This document shows, in pieces, positions 1-8,055 of a DNA stretch of 64,000 nucleotides. The DNA is from Thermogutta terrifontis (lineage in GTDB: Bacteria; Planctomycetota; Planctomycetia; Pirellulales; Thermoguttaceae). The DNA is taken from NCBI RefSeq assembly GCF_002277955.1, contig NZ_CP018477.1:744001-808000 (forward strand). The letters are read 5' to 3'. Every line of letters begins with the position of its first letter. Positions within the stretch are counted from its first letter, which is position 1. The notes beneath the pieces were generated by a model. The model saw nothing but the letters and a program-made list of their open reading frames with translations, was not told the origin of the DNA and did not search any database. The translations under genes were made by a program, and so were the position numbers.

Positions 1-1013
1 ACCAGTATGTGACGATCACGGACCGAATGAATTATGTTTCGCCGATGGCCAATAACGTGGCCTGGCACCTGGCGGTGGAGAAGCTTTTGGGGATTGAAGT
101 GCCTCCCCGCTGCCAGTATCTGCGGGTGATTGTCGCCGAGCTGGCGAGGATCGCCGATCATCTCGTGTGCAACGCGGCTGTGGGACTGGATACCGGGGCT
201 TTCACGTTCTTCATGTACGCCTTCAATCCGCGAGAGATGATTTATGACATTTTTGAGGCTCTCTGCGGTGCCCGGTTCACCAACAGCTATACCCGGGTCG
301 GGGGACTGATGTATGATGCGTCGCCCAAGGCCATCGAACTGATTCGGGAATTCGTGAAGCGGTTTCCGCGGGCTTTGGACGACATGGAACGGCTCCTGAC
401 CCGAAACCGCATCTTCATCGACCGCACCAAGGGTATCGGCGTTCTCACCAAGGAGGAGGCGATCAACCGGGGCGTGACCGGTCCAGTTGCCAGGGCGAGC
501 GGAGTAACACGCGACCTGCGAAAGGACGAACCCTACCTGGCCTATAAAGATTTTGATTTTCAGATTTGCTGCGCCCAGGCTGGTGATTGTTACGCGCGGT
601 ATCTGGTGCGGATGGCGGAGATGCGGGAGAGCCTCAAAATCATTCAGCAGGCGATCGAAAACCTGCCGCCGGGGCCAGTCAATGTGGGGGTGAGCGAACG
701 CATCGCCCTGCCGGAAAAATGGCAGGTAAGGTCCACTATCGAGGGGCTCATCACTCACTTTGAGTTGATCATGAGCAATCGGGGATTCGAGGTTCCCTGC
801 GAAGAGGTGTACTGTGCCACGGAGTCCCCGAACGGGGAACTGGGCTTCTACATCGTGGGGGATGGTTCTCCCTATGCCTACCGCGCACGGTGCCGACCGC
901 CTTCCTTTGTCCACTTTGCATTGTTCCCCCACTTGATACGCGGGCATACTTTGAGCGACGTGGTGGCAGTGCTGGGGAGTTTGAACATCATAGCCGCGGA
1001 GCTGGACCGGTAA
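1..1013 (+). CDS. nuoD: NADH-quinone oxidoreductase subunit D (5' end outside window)
   Basis: This is the 49-kDa-type subunit of complex I, which helps form the quinone-binding site in the peripheral arm at the membrane. The reading frame is open from the first base (Q-Y-V-T-I-T-D-R-M-N-Y-V-S-P-M), so the gene starts upstream; the GTG at 9 is internal. Family hallmarks visible are DRMNYVSPMANN, the VEKLLGIEVPPRCQYLRV stretch, RIADHLV, and the C-terminal RPPSFVHFALFPHLIRGH and DVVAVLGSLNIIAAELDR. About 335 residues of the usual 400 or more are present. nuoE follows at once, and nuoA-C are expected just upstream of the window (inference from the usual gene order). Confidence 0.96.
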   Translation, partial: QYVTITDRMNYVSPMANNVAWHLAVEKLLGIEVPPRCQYLRVIVAELARIADHLVCNAAVGLDTGAFTFFMYAFNPREMIYDIFEALCGARFTNSYTRVGGLMYDASPKAIELIREFVKRFPRALDDMERLLTRNRIFIDRTKGIGVLTKEEAINRGVTGPVARASGVTRDLRKDEPYLAYKDFDFQICCAQAGDCYARYLVRMAEMRESLKIIQQAIENLPPGPVNVGVSERIALPEKWQVRSTIEGLITHFELIMSNRGFEVPCEEVYCATESPNGELGFYIVGDGSPYAYRARCRPPSFVHFALFPHLIRGHTLSDVVAVLGSLNIIAAELDR

Positions 1014-1063
1014 GGACCATTCCGGTGATGCCACCGGCGAAGGAGCTTGGTGAGGAGCAAGCC

Positions 1064-1582
1064 GTGAACGACAAGCAGACGCCGACCGAGGTCCCGTGCG
1101 AGACGGGGCGTCAGATTCTGAGCGAGGGTCTCCGCGACAGGATTCGTGCGTATTTGCCGCGGTATCCGTCGCCGCGGGCGGTCGTGCTGCCGGCGCTTCA
1201 CCTCATTCAGCAGGAGTTGGGCTACGTACCTCCCCAGGCGGTGCGCGAGCTGGCTGCCCTGCTGGGAATTCCTGCCCCGGAAATTCAGGATACCCTGACG
1301 TTTTACGGATTTTTCAAGCAGCACAAGCCGCTGGGCAAGTATCGCGTGTGGGTGTGCCGATCGCTGAGTTGCGCCATCTGCGGGGGAGAAGATCTGCTCG
1401 GTTATCTTCAGGAAAAATGGCAGATCGAGCCCGGTGACACGACGGCCGACGGGCGGTTCACTCTCGAGGCGGCCGAGTGTCTTGGGGCGTGTGAGATGGC
1501 CCCGGCCGTGCTGATCAACGAGACCATTCATGCCCGCGTCACCCGAGAGAAGCTGGACGAAATCCTGGATCAGTTGCCCTGA
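1064..1582 (+). CDS. nuoE: NADH-quinone oxidoreductase subunit E (2Fe-2S)
   Basis: This is the 24-kDa-type subunit of the NADH dehydrogenase module, carrying one [2Fe-2S] cluster next to the NuoF flavin. The four cysteine ligands are visible as C-R-S-L-S-C and, further on, C-L-G-A-C-E-M-A-P. I place the start at the GTG at 1064 because a strong GAGGAG lies at 1052-1057 with six bases of spacing, giving 172 residues, the normal family size. The frame is open further upstream (ATG at 1028, and into nuoD), but those starts lack a comparable ribosome site and add residues unlike the family. The gene lies between nuoD and nuoF, 23 bases before the latter. Confidence 0.95.
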   Translation: MNDKQTPTEVPCETGRQILSEGLRDRIRAYLPRYPSPRAVVLPALHLIQQELGYVPPQAVRELAALLGIPAPEIQDTLTFYGFFKQHKPLGKYRVWVCRSLSCAICGGEDLLGYLQEKWQIEPGDTTADGRFTLEAAECLGACEMAPAVLINETIHARVTREKLDEILDQLP

Positions 1583-1605
1583 ATACTTCCCACACAGAGA
1601 GTGCC

Positions 1606-2991
1606 ATGGAGAGTTTTGAACCGGTGCTGTTAGCGAACATCCAGCGACCTGACAGTCATACCCTGGCCGTCTACGAAGCCACGGGAGGGTACCAAACGCT
1701 GCGCCGGGCACTCCGGGAACTTTCACCCGCTCAGGTTGTGGACGAGGTTCGACGAAGCGGTTTACGGGGTCGTGGGGGGGCAGGTTTTCCCACGGGCCTG
1801 AAATGGTCGTTTCTTCCGGCGGACCATCCGGGACCGATCTATTTATGCGTCAATGCGGACGAAAGTGAGCCGGGCACGTTTTGCAACCGTGTCCTCATGG
1901 AGTTGGATCCTCATCAGGTACTGGAGGGAACGATCCTCAGCGCGTATGCGACACGCGCGACAACGGCTTACATCTATCTCCGCTATGAATACCCGCTGGC
2001 CTATCGGCGGTTGCAGGCGGCCATCGATGAAGCCTACGCGGCGGGTTATTTGGGCAGGAACATCCTCGGCTCCGGTTTTTCGCTGGATGTGTACATACAT
2101 CGGGGCGCAGGGGCCTACATTTGCGGCGAAGAAACTGGCCTTATCGAGAGCATTGAGGGTAAGCGGGCGTGGCCTCGCAGTAAACCTCCTTTCCCGGCGG
2201 TCGAAGGGCTCTTTCGCAAACCCACCGTGGTCAACAATGTGGAGACGCTTGCCTGCGTGAAACACATCATCGAACGCGGAGCCGACTGGTTCCGCAGCAT
2301 CGGTGTGCCTCCATCACCAGACGATCCCCGTGATCCGGGAAGTTTTGGCCCGAAACTGTTCTGTATCAGCGGACATGTCAACAAGCCGGGGTGTTACGAG
2401 GCACCGCTGGGAATTTCCTGTCGTGAATTGATCGAAAAGTTTGGCGGTGGGGTGTGGAAGGGCCGCCGCGCCAAGGCGGTTGTGCCTGGAGGACTGAGCA
2501 CGGGCGTCCTTTCCGTGGACGAGCTGGATGTGCCCATGGATTTTGTGGGGCCAGTTCAGAAGGGATGCCTGGGGCTGGGGACGGGGGGTGTCATCGTCAT
2601 GGATGAGACCTACCCGATGATTGAATTCCTTCACAACAGTTGTCGGTTCTTCGCTCACGAAAGCTGCGGCCAATGCACGCCGTGTCGCGAAGGGACCAGT
2701 TGGGCCCTGCAAATCGTCAGGAGAATCAAAGCGGGGCGGGGGCGACTGGTGGATCTCGACCTCCTTTTGGAAATTGCGGACAACATCGGGATCATCCCGG
2801 GGACAACCATCTGCGGTTTGGCGGACGGCGCGGCGTGGCCGATAAAGACGGCGATTCGGAAGTTTCGGGAGGAGTTGGAAGATTACATCAAACGAACAAA
2901 CCCCACGGGTTACAAGACCCGGCGGCCGGTGCCCGCCCTGGACAACGGTTCTCCTTCCCACAAGGAAAGTCCCGTGTCGTTCCAGGGATAG
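1606..2991 (+). CDS. nuoF: NADH-quinone oxidoreductase subunit F (FMN, NADH-binding)
   Basis: This is the 51-kDa-type subunit that oxidises NADH, holding FMN and a [4Fe-4S] cluster in the tip of the peripheral arm. Visible signatures are the FMN/NADH glycine-rich stretch GLRGRGGAGFPTG near residue 55, NADESEPGTFCNR, GAGAYICGEETGLIESIEG, and the cluster motif ESCGQCTPCREG with a later cysteine in TTICGL. The protein is 461 residues, slightly longer than the usual 430-450 because of a loose C-terminal tail rich in Pro and Ser. ATG at 1606 follows nuoE by 23 bases, consistent with one transcript. Confidence 0.97.
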   Translation: MESFEPVLLANIQRPDSHTLAVYEATGGYQTLRRALRELSPAQVVDEVRRSGLRGRGGAGFPTGLKWSFLPADHPGPIYLCVNADESEPGTFCNRVLMELDPHQVLEGTILSAYATRATTAYIYLRYEYPLAYRRLQAAIDEAYAAGYLGRNILGSGFSLDVYIHRGAGAYICGEETGLIESIEGKRAWPRSKPPFPAVEGLFRKPTVVNNVETLACVKHIIERGADWFRSIGVPPSPDDPRDPGSFGPKLFCISGHVNKPGCYEAPLGISCRELIEKFGGGVWKGRRAKAVVPGGLSTGVLSVDELDVPMDFVGPVQKGCLGLGTGGVIVMDETYPMIEFLHNSCRFFAHESCGQCTPCREGTSWALQIVRRIKAGRGRLVDLDLLLEIADNIGIIPGTTICGLADGAAWPIKTAIRKFREELEDYIKRTNPTGYKTRRPVPALDNGSPSHKESPVSFQG

Positions 2992-3109
2992 CAGGCGGTC
3001 AGCGATGAGCCAGGCAAGGAGGTGAGCGGGGTGGATAGTCCAGGGGCGGGGGCATGGCCGAACAGGTGAACCCCACCATGCATGAAAATGAGGGGGAAGG
3101 AAGTCAACT

Positions 3110-4747
3110 ATGCCGGTGGTGATCGTTGACGGAAAAGAGATTGAAGTCAGAGCAGGGGAGCGTCTGAACGCCATCGAGGTGGCGGCCCGCGCAGGCGTGC
3201 AGATTCCCCATTACTGCTGGCACCCTGGTTTATCGGTCGTCGCCAGTTGCCGGATGTGTTTGATCGAGATGGGCACACGCGATCCTCAGACGGGAAACGT
3301 CGTCATGCTGCCCAAACTCGTCCCCGCCTGCAACACCCTGGTCAGGGATGGGATGGTGATTGTCACCAACACCGAGAAGGTGGCGCGGGCACGGGCGATG
3401 GTGGAGGAAGACCTGCTCCTGCGTCATCCGATCGATTGTCCGATCTGCGACAAGGCCGGGGAGTGTCGGCTTCAGGATTATCATTTTCAGTACGGGCAGG
3501 GTGAGCGCCGGGCGGATATTCGCCCGATCACCAGTCGCAAACGGGACATCGGGGATCTGTTTCTGTTCGTGGACCGTTGTATCATGTGCAGCCGGTGCGT
3601 GCGCTTCACGCGAGAGATTTCGGGAACTTCGGAGCTCATGATCGTCAACCGCGGGACGCACGAGGAAATTGACGTGCTCCCCGATGTTCCTCTCCACAAC
3701 AAACTCTCGGGCAACGTGGTGGACCTCTGTCCAGTAGGGGCCCTCGCGGATAAAGACTTCCTTTACAGACAGCGGGTTTGGTATCTCCGACGCAAGGCGA
3801 GTGTGTGCGGTCTGTGCGCCACGGGATGTTCCATTTGGATTGAGGAAAATCAGGATCGCGTCCACCGCATCAAGCCGCGGGAAAATATGTTCGTCAACAA
3901 ATGGTGGATCTGCAACGACGGCCGGTACGGTTATCCGTTCATCCATCACCCAAGCCGGATTCGGGGGGTGGTGCGGCGTACGACGAGCGGGCAGGCGGCC
4001 ATCGGCTGGACTGACGCTTTGCGGGAGATCGAGGAAAAGGTGCGAACGGCGGCTCGCCCGGCAATGTGTCTGTCGCCGTTTCTCACCAATGAAGAGGCGT
4101 ATCTTGCTGCCCGATGGATGCGGAACATGCATCCGGACAGCGTCATCGCTCTGGGGCCGGTGCCACGCGAAGGGGAAGATGAGCGATTCCCGGGTGGATT
4201 TGTGATCTCAGCCGAAAAATGTCCCAACCGGCTTGGGGTGGAAGCGATTGCCTACGGGTTGGGAAATGGGGTGCTCGGTTGGTCGGACTTCCTGGAGGAA
4301 GTCGCCGCGGGTCGGATTGATCGCGTCATCGTCCTGGCGGGTTATATCAAGCCGTGGCTGGATGAATCGCAGGCGGAGACGGTGAGGAAGGCAAACTGGG
4401 TGGCGCTGGCCGATCTGTTTCCCAGCCCCCTCAGTGGAAAAGTGGACCTCCTTTTGGGAATGGCGACCTACGCCGAGCATGAGGGATCGTACGTGAACCG
4501 CAGTCATCGGCTGCAGTGGTTGCAGCGAGCCGTCCGACCACCCCTGGGCAGCCGCTGTGTGGGGATGGTCTTCTGGGAGCTCAGCGGTCGAACGGGGGTT
4601 TATCAGCCACGAATGGTTCTGGCGGAACTGGCGGCGGAGTTGCCGTACTTCTCGGCGGCTGCCGGGGAGATCCCCGACGTGGGTGTGGATCTGCGCGTCA
4701 ACCAGTTGGCGCCGAGCACCGCGGAAACGCAGGCCAGCACGGCCTAA
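3110..4747 (+). CDS. nuoG: NADH-quinone oxidoreductase subunit G (short form)
   Basis: This is the 75-kDa-type iron-sulfur subunit of complex I. The N-terminal ferredoxin domain has the [2Fe-2S] ligands (CWHPGLSVVASCRMC and later PACNT). Next come the His/Cys cluster HPIDCPICDKAGEC and the CIMCSRC/DLCPVG pair. A further four-cysteine set, CGLCATGC with WICNDGR, matches the N7-type cluster. The C-terminal molybdopterin-oxidoreductase-like region is short: 545 residues against roughly 700-900 in many bacteria. A 118-base gap separates it from nuoF; an AGGGGGAAGGAA tract lies just before the ATG at 3110. The reduced C-terminal region is the only unusual feature. Confidence 0.95.
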   Translation: MPVVIVDGKEIEVRAGERLNAIEVAARAGVQIPHYCWHPGLSVVASCRMCLIEMGTRDPQTGNVVMLPKLVPACNTLVRDGMVIVTNTEKVARARAMVEEDLLLRHPIDCPICDKAGECRLQDYHFQYGQGERRADIRPITSRKRDIGDLFLFVDRCIMCSRCVRFTREISGTSELMIVNRGTHEEIDVLPDVPLHNKLSGNVVDLCPVGALADKDFLYRQRVWYLRRKASVCGLCATGCSIWIEENQDRVHRIKPRENMFVNKWWICNDGRYGYPFIHHPSRIRGVVRRTTSGQAAIGWTDALREIEEKVRTAARPAMCLSPFLTNEEAYLAARWMRNMHPDSVIALGPVPREGEDERFPGGFVISAEKCPNRLGVEAIAYGLGNGVLGWSDFLEEVAAGRIDRVIVLAGYIKPWLDESQAETVRKANWVALADLFPSPLSGKVDLLLGMATYAEHEGSYVNRSHRLQWLQRAVRPPLGSRCVGMVFWELSGRTGVYQPRMVLAELAAELPYFSAAAGEIPDVGVDLRVNQLAPSTAETQASTA

Positions 4748-4873
4748 CGGATGGATTTCAATTTCGTGAGCGAGAGGCTCAACACCGCGAGTGGTGATGC
4801 ACAAATCGTTGGGAACAACATCAATGGGAGACCGGGCACACGATCAGTAGATCAGCCCGATTGAGGCTCGAAC

Positions 4874-6157
4874 ATGGTCGGATTGATCATCGAAACATGC
4901 GTCAAAATTGCCCTCGCACTGGGGGTTTTGATGACCGCGGCGGCCTACCTGGTCCTTGTCGAGCGGTGGATTGCCGCGTGGGTTCAGGACCGGATTGGGC
5001 CGAACCGCGTGGGGATTCCTCTCACCAATATTCGCCTGTTTGGCCTGGGACAGCCGATTGCTGATGGTGTCAAATTGATCTTCAAGGAAGAATATGTCCC
5101 CGGGCATGTGGACCGAGTGGTTTACAACCTGGGGCCGATTCTCACCTTTGTGGCGGCGGTGGCGGTCTATGCCGTGGTGCCCTTGGGCCAGGTGGATCTG
5201 GGCATTCCGGGATGGCGGCCCATTGACCTGACGATTGTCCCCCAATTTGATGCGGCGCTGGTGTACCTCTTTGCGGCCAACGGCGCGGCCGTTTATGGTG
5301 TGATCGCAGGGGGCTGGGCCAGCCGAAACAAGTACAGCCTGTTCGGAGCACTCCGTGCCGCGGCTCAACTTATCGCTTATGAGATCCCACTTAGTCTGAC
5401 GCTTCTGGTCGTTGCGCTCCACGCGGGCAGTCTTCGGCTTGACCAGATGGTGCTCCAGCAGGCCCAAACGGGAATATGGAATATCGTCCTGCATCCGCTG
5501 ACGTTCCTGGTGTTTTTCGTGGCTGTGACGGCGGAGGCGGCCCGGCTTCCCTTTGACCTCCCCGAAACCGAGCAGGAGCTCGTCGGTGGATTCCATACTG
5601 AATACAGCGGCATGCGTCTGATGACGTATCTGGTTTCGGAATTCCTCCACATGGTGACGGCCGCGGTGCTCATTGTCCTGTTGTTTTTGGGTGGATGGCA
5701 TTTCTGGGGTCTGACGGGCACGGAGCCCGTGGCCGGGATCGGTGGGGCCCTGCTTCGCATTATCGTCTTCACGGTGAAGGTCCTCGTGGTGATCTGGTTT
5801 TTCATGATGATGCGCTGGAGCTGGCCGCGGTTCCGGTTCGATCAGCTCATGCGGCTGGCGTGGAAGGTTCTCATTCCGTGGGGAATGGTGCCGCTGGTGA
5901 TCCTGGTGTGGTGGTATTCGGGTGGCGAGGAAGCGCTGGGACTGGAAGGTGGTCGGGCCCTTGCCGTATTGGCGGCCATCAATTGGGCGGCCCTCATTGC
6001 GGTATGGATGGTGACGGCCCGGCTCAGCCCCCCCTCGTATGACAACCGGCCGCGGCAAGACCTGGTGAGATTGGCAAGGCAGTCGGAACAGGCCATCCCG
6101 GCTGGAGTTCGCCCCACGGCAAAAGACTGGCAGCCGAGCTTCGACAATGAAGAGTGA
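4874..6157 (+). CDS. nuoH: NADH-quinone oxidoreductase subunit H
   Basis: This is the membrane subunit that joins the quinone site to the proton channels. It is polytopic, with about nine hydrophobic segments. The family signatures VERWIAAWVQDRIGPNRVG, GQPIADGVKLIFKEE and the acidic loop FDLPETEQELVGGFHTEYSGM are all visible. At 427 residues it exceeds the usual 325-350 through an extra transmembrane segment and a hydrophilic C-terminal tail after about residue 385. The GTG at 6154 overlaps its stop, but the better nuoI start lies at 6172. Confidence 0.96.
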   Translation: MVGLIIETCVKIALALGVLMTAAAYLVLVERWIAAWVQDRIGPNRVGIPLTNIRLFGLGQPIADGVKLIFKEEYVPGHVDRVVYNLGPILTFVAAVAVYAVVPLGQVDLGIPGWRPIDLTIVPQFDAALVYLFAANGAAVYGVIAGGWASRNKYSLFGALRAAAQLIAYEIPLSLTLLVVALHAGSLRLDQMVLQQAQTGIWNIVLHPLTFLVFFVAVTAEAARLPFDLPETEQELVGGFHTEYSGMRLMTYLVSEFLHMVTAAVLIVLLFLGGWHFWGLTGTEPVAGIGGALLRIIVFTVKVLVVIWFFMMMRWSWPRFRFDQLMRLAWKVLIPWGMVPLVILVWWYSGGEEALGLEGGRALAVLAAINWAALIAVWMVTARLSPPSYDNRPRQDLVRLARQSEQAIPAGVRPTAKDWQPSFDNEE

Positions 6158-6171
6158 ATGGAGTTAGTCCC

Positions 6172-6741
6172 ATGAAGCCCGATAGCTCTGAAATACGCTG
6201 GGTGGACGAGCCGCCGCTGACGCCGGCTGAGCGGTCCTATTTGCCTCTCTTCATCGAAGGACTGACGACCACATTGCGCCATCTATTCAGTCCCAAGATC
6301 ACGGTGCAATTTCCCGAAGAGCGCCACGAGTTTCCTGATCCGATCATCTACCGTGGAGTGCACCGTCTCAACAGGGACGAACAGGGTCGGGTGAAATGCG
6401 TCGCGTGTTTTCTCTGCGCGACTGCCTGTCCCGCCCATTGCATCGACATTGTGGCCGCGCCCAGCCCCTGGCCGGATCGCGAAAAATATCCCGTCGTTTT
6501 CAACATCGATATGCTTCGGTGCATATTCTGCGGGATGTGTGAAGAGGCGTGTCCCGTGGATGCCATCGAACTGACAAGTTTGTACGATCTGTCCGGCAAG
6601 AGCCGGGAAGAGATGATCTTCGACAAGGAAAAGCTTCTCAGCGTGTATGATCAAACCAAAGACCTTGAGCCTCCCCGTTGGATGCGGGAGCAGGACGTGG
6701 TCGAAGACCAGAAGACTGACTCGGCTTCCGGAGAAACCTGA
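6172..6741 (+). CDS. nuoI: NADH-quinone oxidoreductase subunit I (two 4Fe-4S)
   Basis: This ferredoxin-like subunit carries the two [4Fe-4S] clusters that pass electrons towards the quinone. Both motifs are intact: CVACFLCATACPAHCI and CIFCGMCEEACPVDAI. I chose ATG 6172, preceded by GGAG at 6160-6163, which gives 189 residues. An alternative GTG at 6154 overlaps the nuoH stop and would add six residues. The N-terminal stretch GLTTTLRHLFSPKITVQFPEE matches the membrane-contacting part of the family. nuoJ follows after 58 bases. Confidence 0.95.
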   Translation: MKPDSSEIRWVDEPPLTPAERSYLPLFIEGLTTTLRHLFSPKITVQFPEERHEFPDPIIYRGVHRLNRDEQGRVKCVACFLCATACPAHCIDIVAAPSPWPDREKYPVVFNIDMLRCIFCGMCEEACPVDAIELTSLYDLSGKSREEMIFDKEKLLSVYDQTKDLEPPRWMREQDVVEDQKTDSASGET

Positions 6742-6799
6742 CTGACGAGCGAGGGACAGATTCTTTCAGGCAAACGTTGCCCGGAAAGGTGGAAATACG

Positions 6800-7567
6800 A
6801 TGGTTTCGGGTACGACCATTCTCGTAGCGGGGATGTTGTTGACCCTGGCTGGGCTGTTCTGGGCCCTGCCCTGGGGGACGGCTCGCCGTCGAGCCCCGGG
6901 CTGGGTCCTGGTGGCTTCAGGACTGGTGATGATGGCCAGCCTGATTCCCTCGTTTGGGGGTTTTCTTGCCCGAGGCGTTCTCTGGGGAATGACGCTGGTG
7001 ACGCTGGGGTCGGCGGTGGCCATGATCACCTCGCTGCGCCCGCTCTACAGTGCCCTGTGGTTCGGGATGACAGTCCTGGGTACCGCGGGACTGATTTTGT
7101 ATCACGGGGCAGAATTTGTCTCGATGGCCCTTATTGTGGTCTATGTTGGGGCCATTCTGGTGGTCTTCCTCTTTTTGATCATGCTCGATGAACCTCGCGG
7201 TCAGGCGGGATTCAATCGCCGGAGTTGGGAACCTTTTATGGCGTCGCTGGCCGGGGTGGTGCTGATCGGCCTGGTGACTGGGAGTGCGTTGGAGGCCTTG
7301 CGGCCGCAGGACGCGCAAAACGAGGCCGCTCCGCCGGCTCTCATGAGCGGTGAGAAACATGCGTCGGGTTTGGTGCCGACGGCGACGGTCGAGCTGGGCC
7401 AGGAACTTTTTGGGTCGTTTGCCCTCGCTGTGGAAGCGTTAGGACTCCTGCTGATGCTGGCACTTATGGGGGCCACTGTGATCATTGCCCGGCCATTGGA
7501 ACCTTTGATCGATCTCAGAAGCTGGGAGGCACCGGGTATGCCCAGCCTGGTGGAATGGCTGCCGTGA
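6800..7567 (+). CDS. nuoJ: NADH-quinone oxidoreductase subunit J
   Basis: This is a small polytopic membrane subunit of the complex I membrane arm. Hydrophobic segments are followed by the conserved VYVGAILVVFLFLIML helix (around residues 115-130), typical of NuoJ/ND6. The last predicted helix, ALAVEALGLLLMLALMGATVIIA, is also typical. Length is 255 residues, longer than the about 180 of enterobacteria, because of an extra N-terminal helix pair and a Pro/Ala-rich loop around residues 165-195. It sits between nuoI and nuoK. Confidence 0.92.
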   Translation: MVSGTTILVAGMLLTLAGLFWALPWGTARRRAPGWVLVASGLVMMASLIPSFGGFLARGVLWGMTLVTLGSAVAMITSLRPLYSALWFGMTVLGTAGLILYHGAEFVSMALIVVYVGAILVVFLFLIMLDEPRGQAGFNRRSWEPFMASLAGVVLIGLVTGSALEALRPQDAQNEAAPPALMSGEKHASGLVPTATVELGQELFGSFALAVEALGLLLMLALMGATVIIARPLEPLIDLRSWEAPGMPSLVEWLP

Positions 7568-7600
7568 CGACAGAGACGGAATATATGGAATTTGACAGCG

Positions 7601-8050
7601 ATGTCTGAGAATGCCCTTTTAATTCAACAATTGTGGGTTGGTGCCTGCCTGTTTGGGTTGGGACTGGTGGGGTTCCTCAGCCGCCGGAACCTCATCCTCA
7701 TGTTTCTGTCCGTGGAGCTTATGCTCCAAGGCGTGTCGCTCAGTTTTGTTAGTTGGGGCCGTTTCCACGGACAACTTCAGGGGCAGGTTTTCGCCCTGTT
7801 TGTGATGGCGGTGGCTGCGGCTGAGGCGGCCGTGGCACTGGCCCTGGTTCTCAATCTCGTCCGTGCTCGATATGGCCTGGACGTGTTGAGGGTCCAGCAC
7901 CTGAGGGAGGAGGGCGTGGGCGAAATTCCCCGTGAAGCAGAAGAGGAGGAAATACCGTCCCCGCCACCGCCCAGTTGGCCCAAGTTGCCGCGGGTCGGAC
8001 GCGCTCCTGTGATCCCGGAAGAAGTCCTCGAATATCGACCGAGTGTCTGA
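7601..8050 (+). CDS. nuoK: NADH-quinone oxidoreductase subunit K with hydrophilic tail
   Basis: This is an ND4L-type subunit with three transmembrane helices. The conserved segment GLVGFLSRRNLILMFLSVELMLQ carries the glutamate needed in the proton channel, and a second helix, VMAVAAAEAAVALALVL, carries the other conserved Glu. I start at ATG 7601; a TTG at 7592 would add three residues. Normal NuoK is about 100 residues; this one is 149 because of an extra C-terminal tail of about 50 residues, rich in Glu and Pro (EAEEEE followed by PSPPPPSWPKLP). The stop at 8050 is five bases before the nuoL start. Confidence 0.93.
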   Translation: MSENALLIQQLWVGACLFGLGLVGFLSRRNLILMFLSVELMLQGVSLSFVSWGRFHGQLQGQVFALFVMAVAAAEAAVALALVLNLVRARYGLDVLRVQHLREEGVGEIPREAEEEEIPSPPPPSWPKLPRVGRAPVIPEEVLEYRPSV

Positions 8051-8055
8051 CGACC

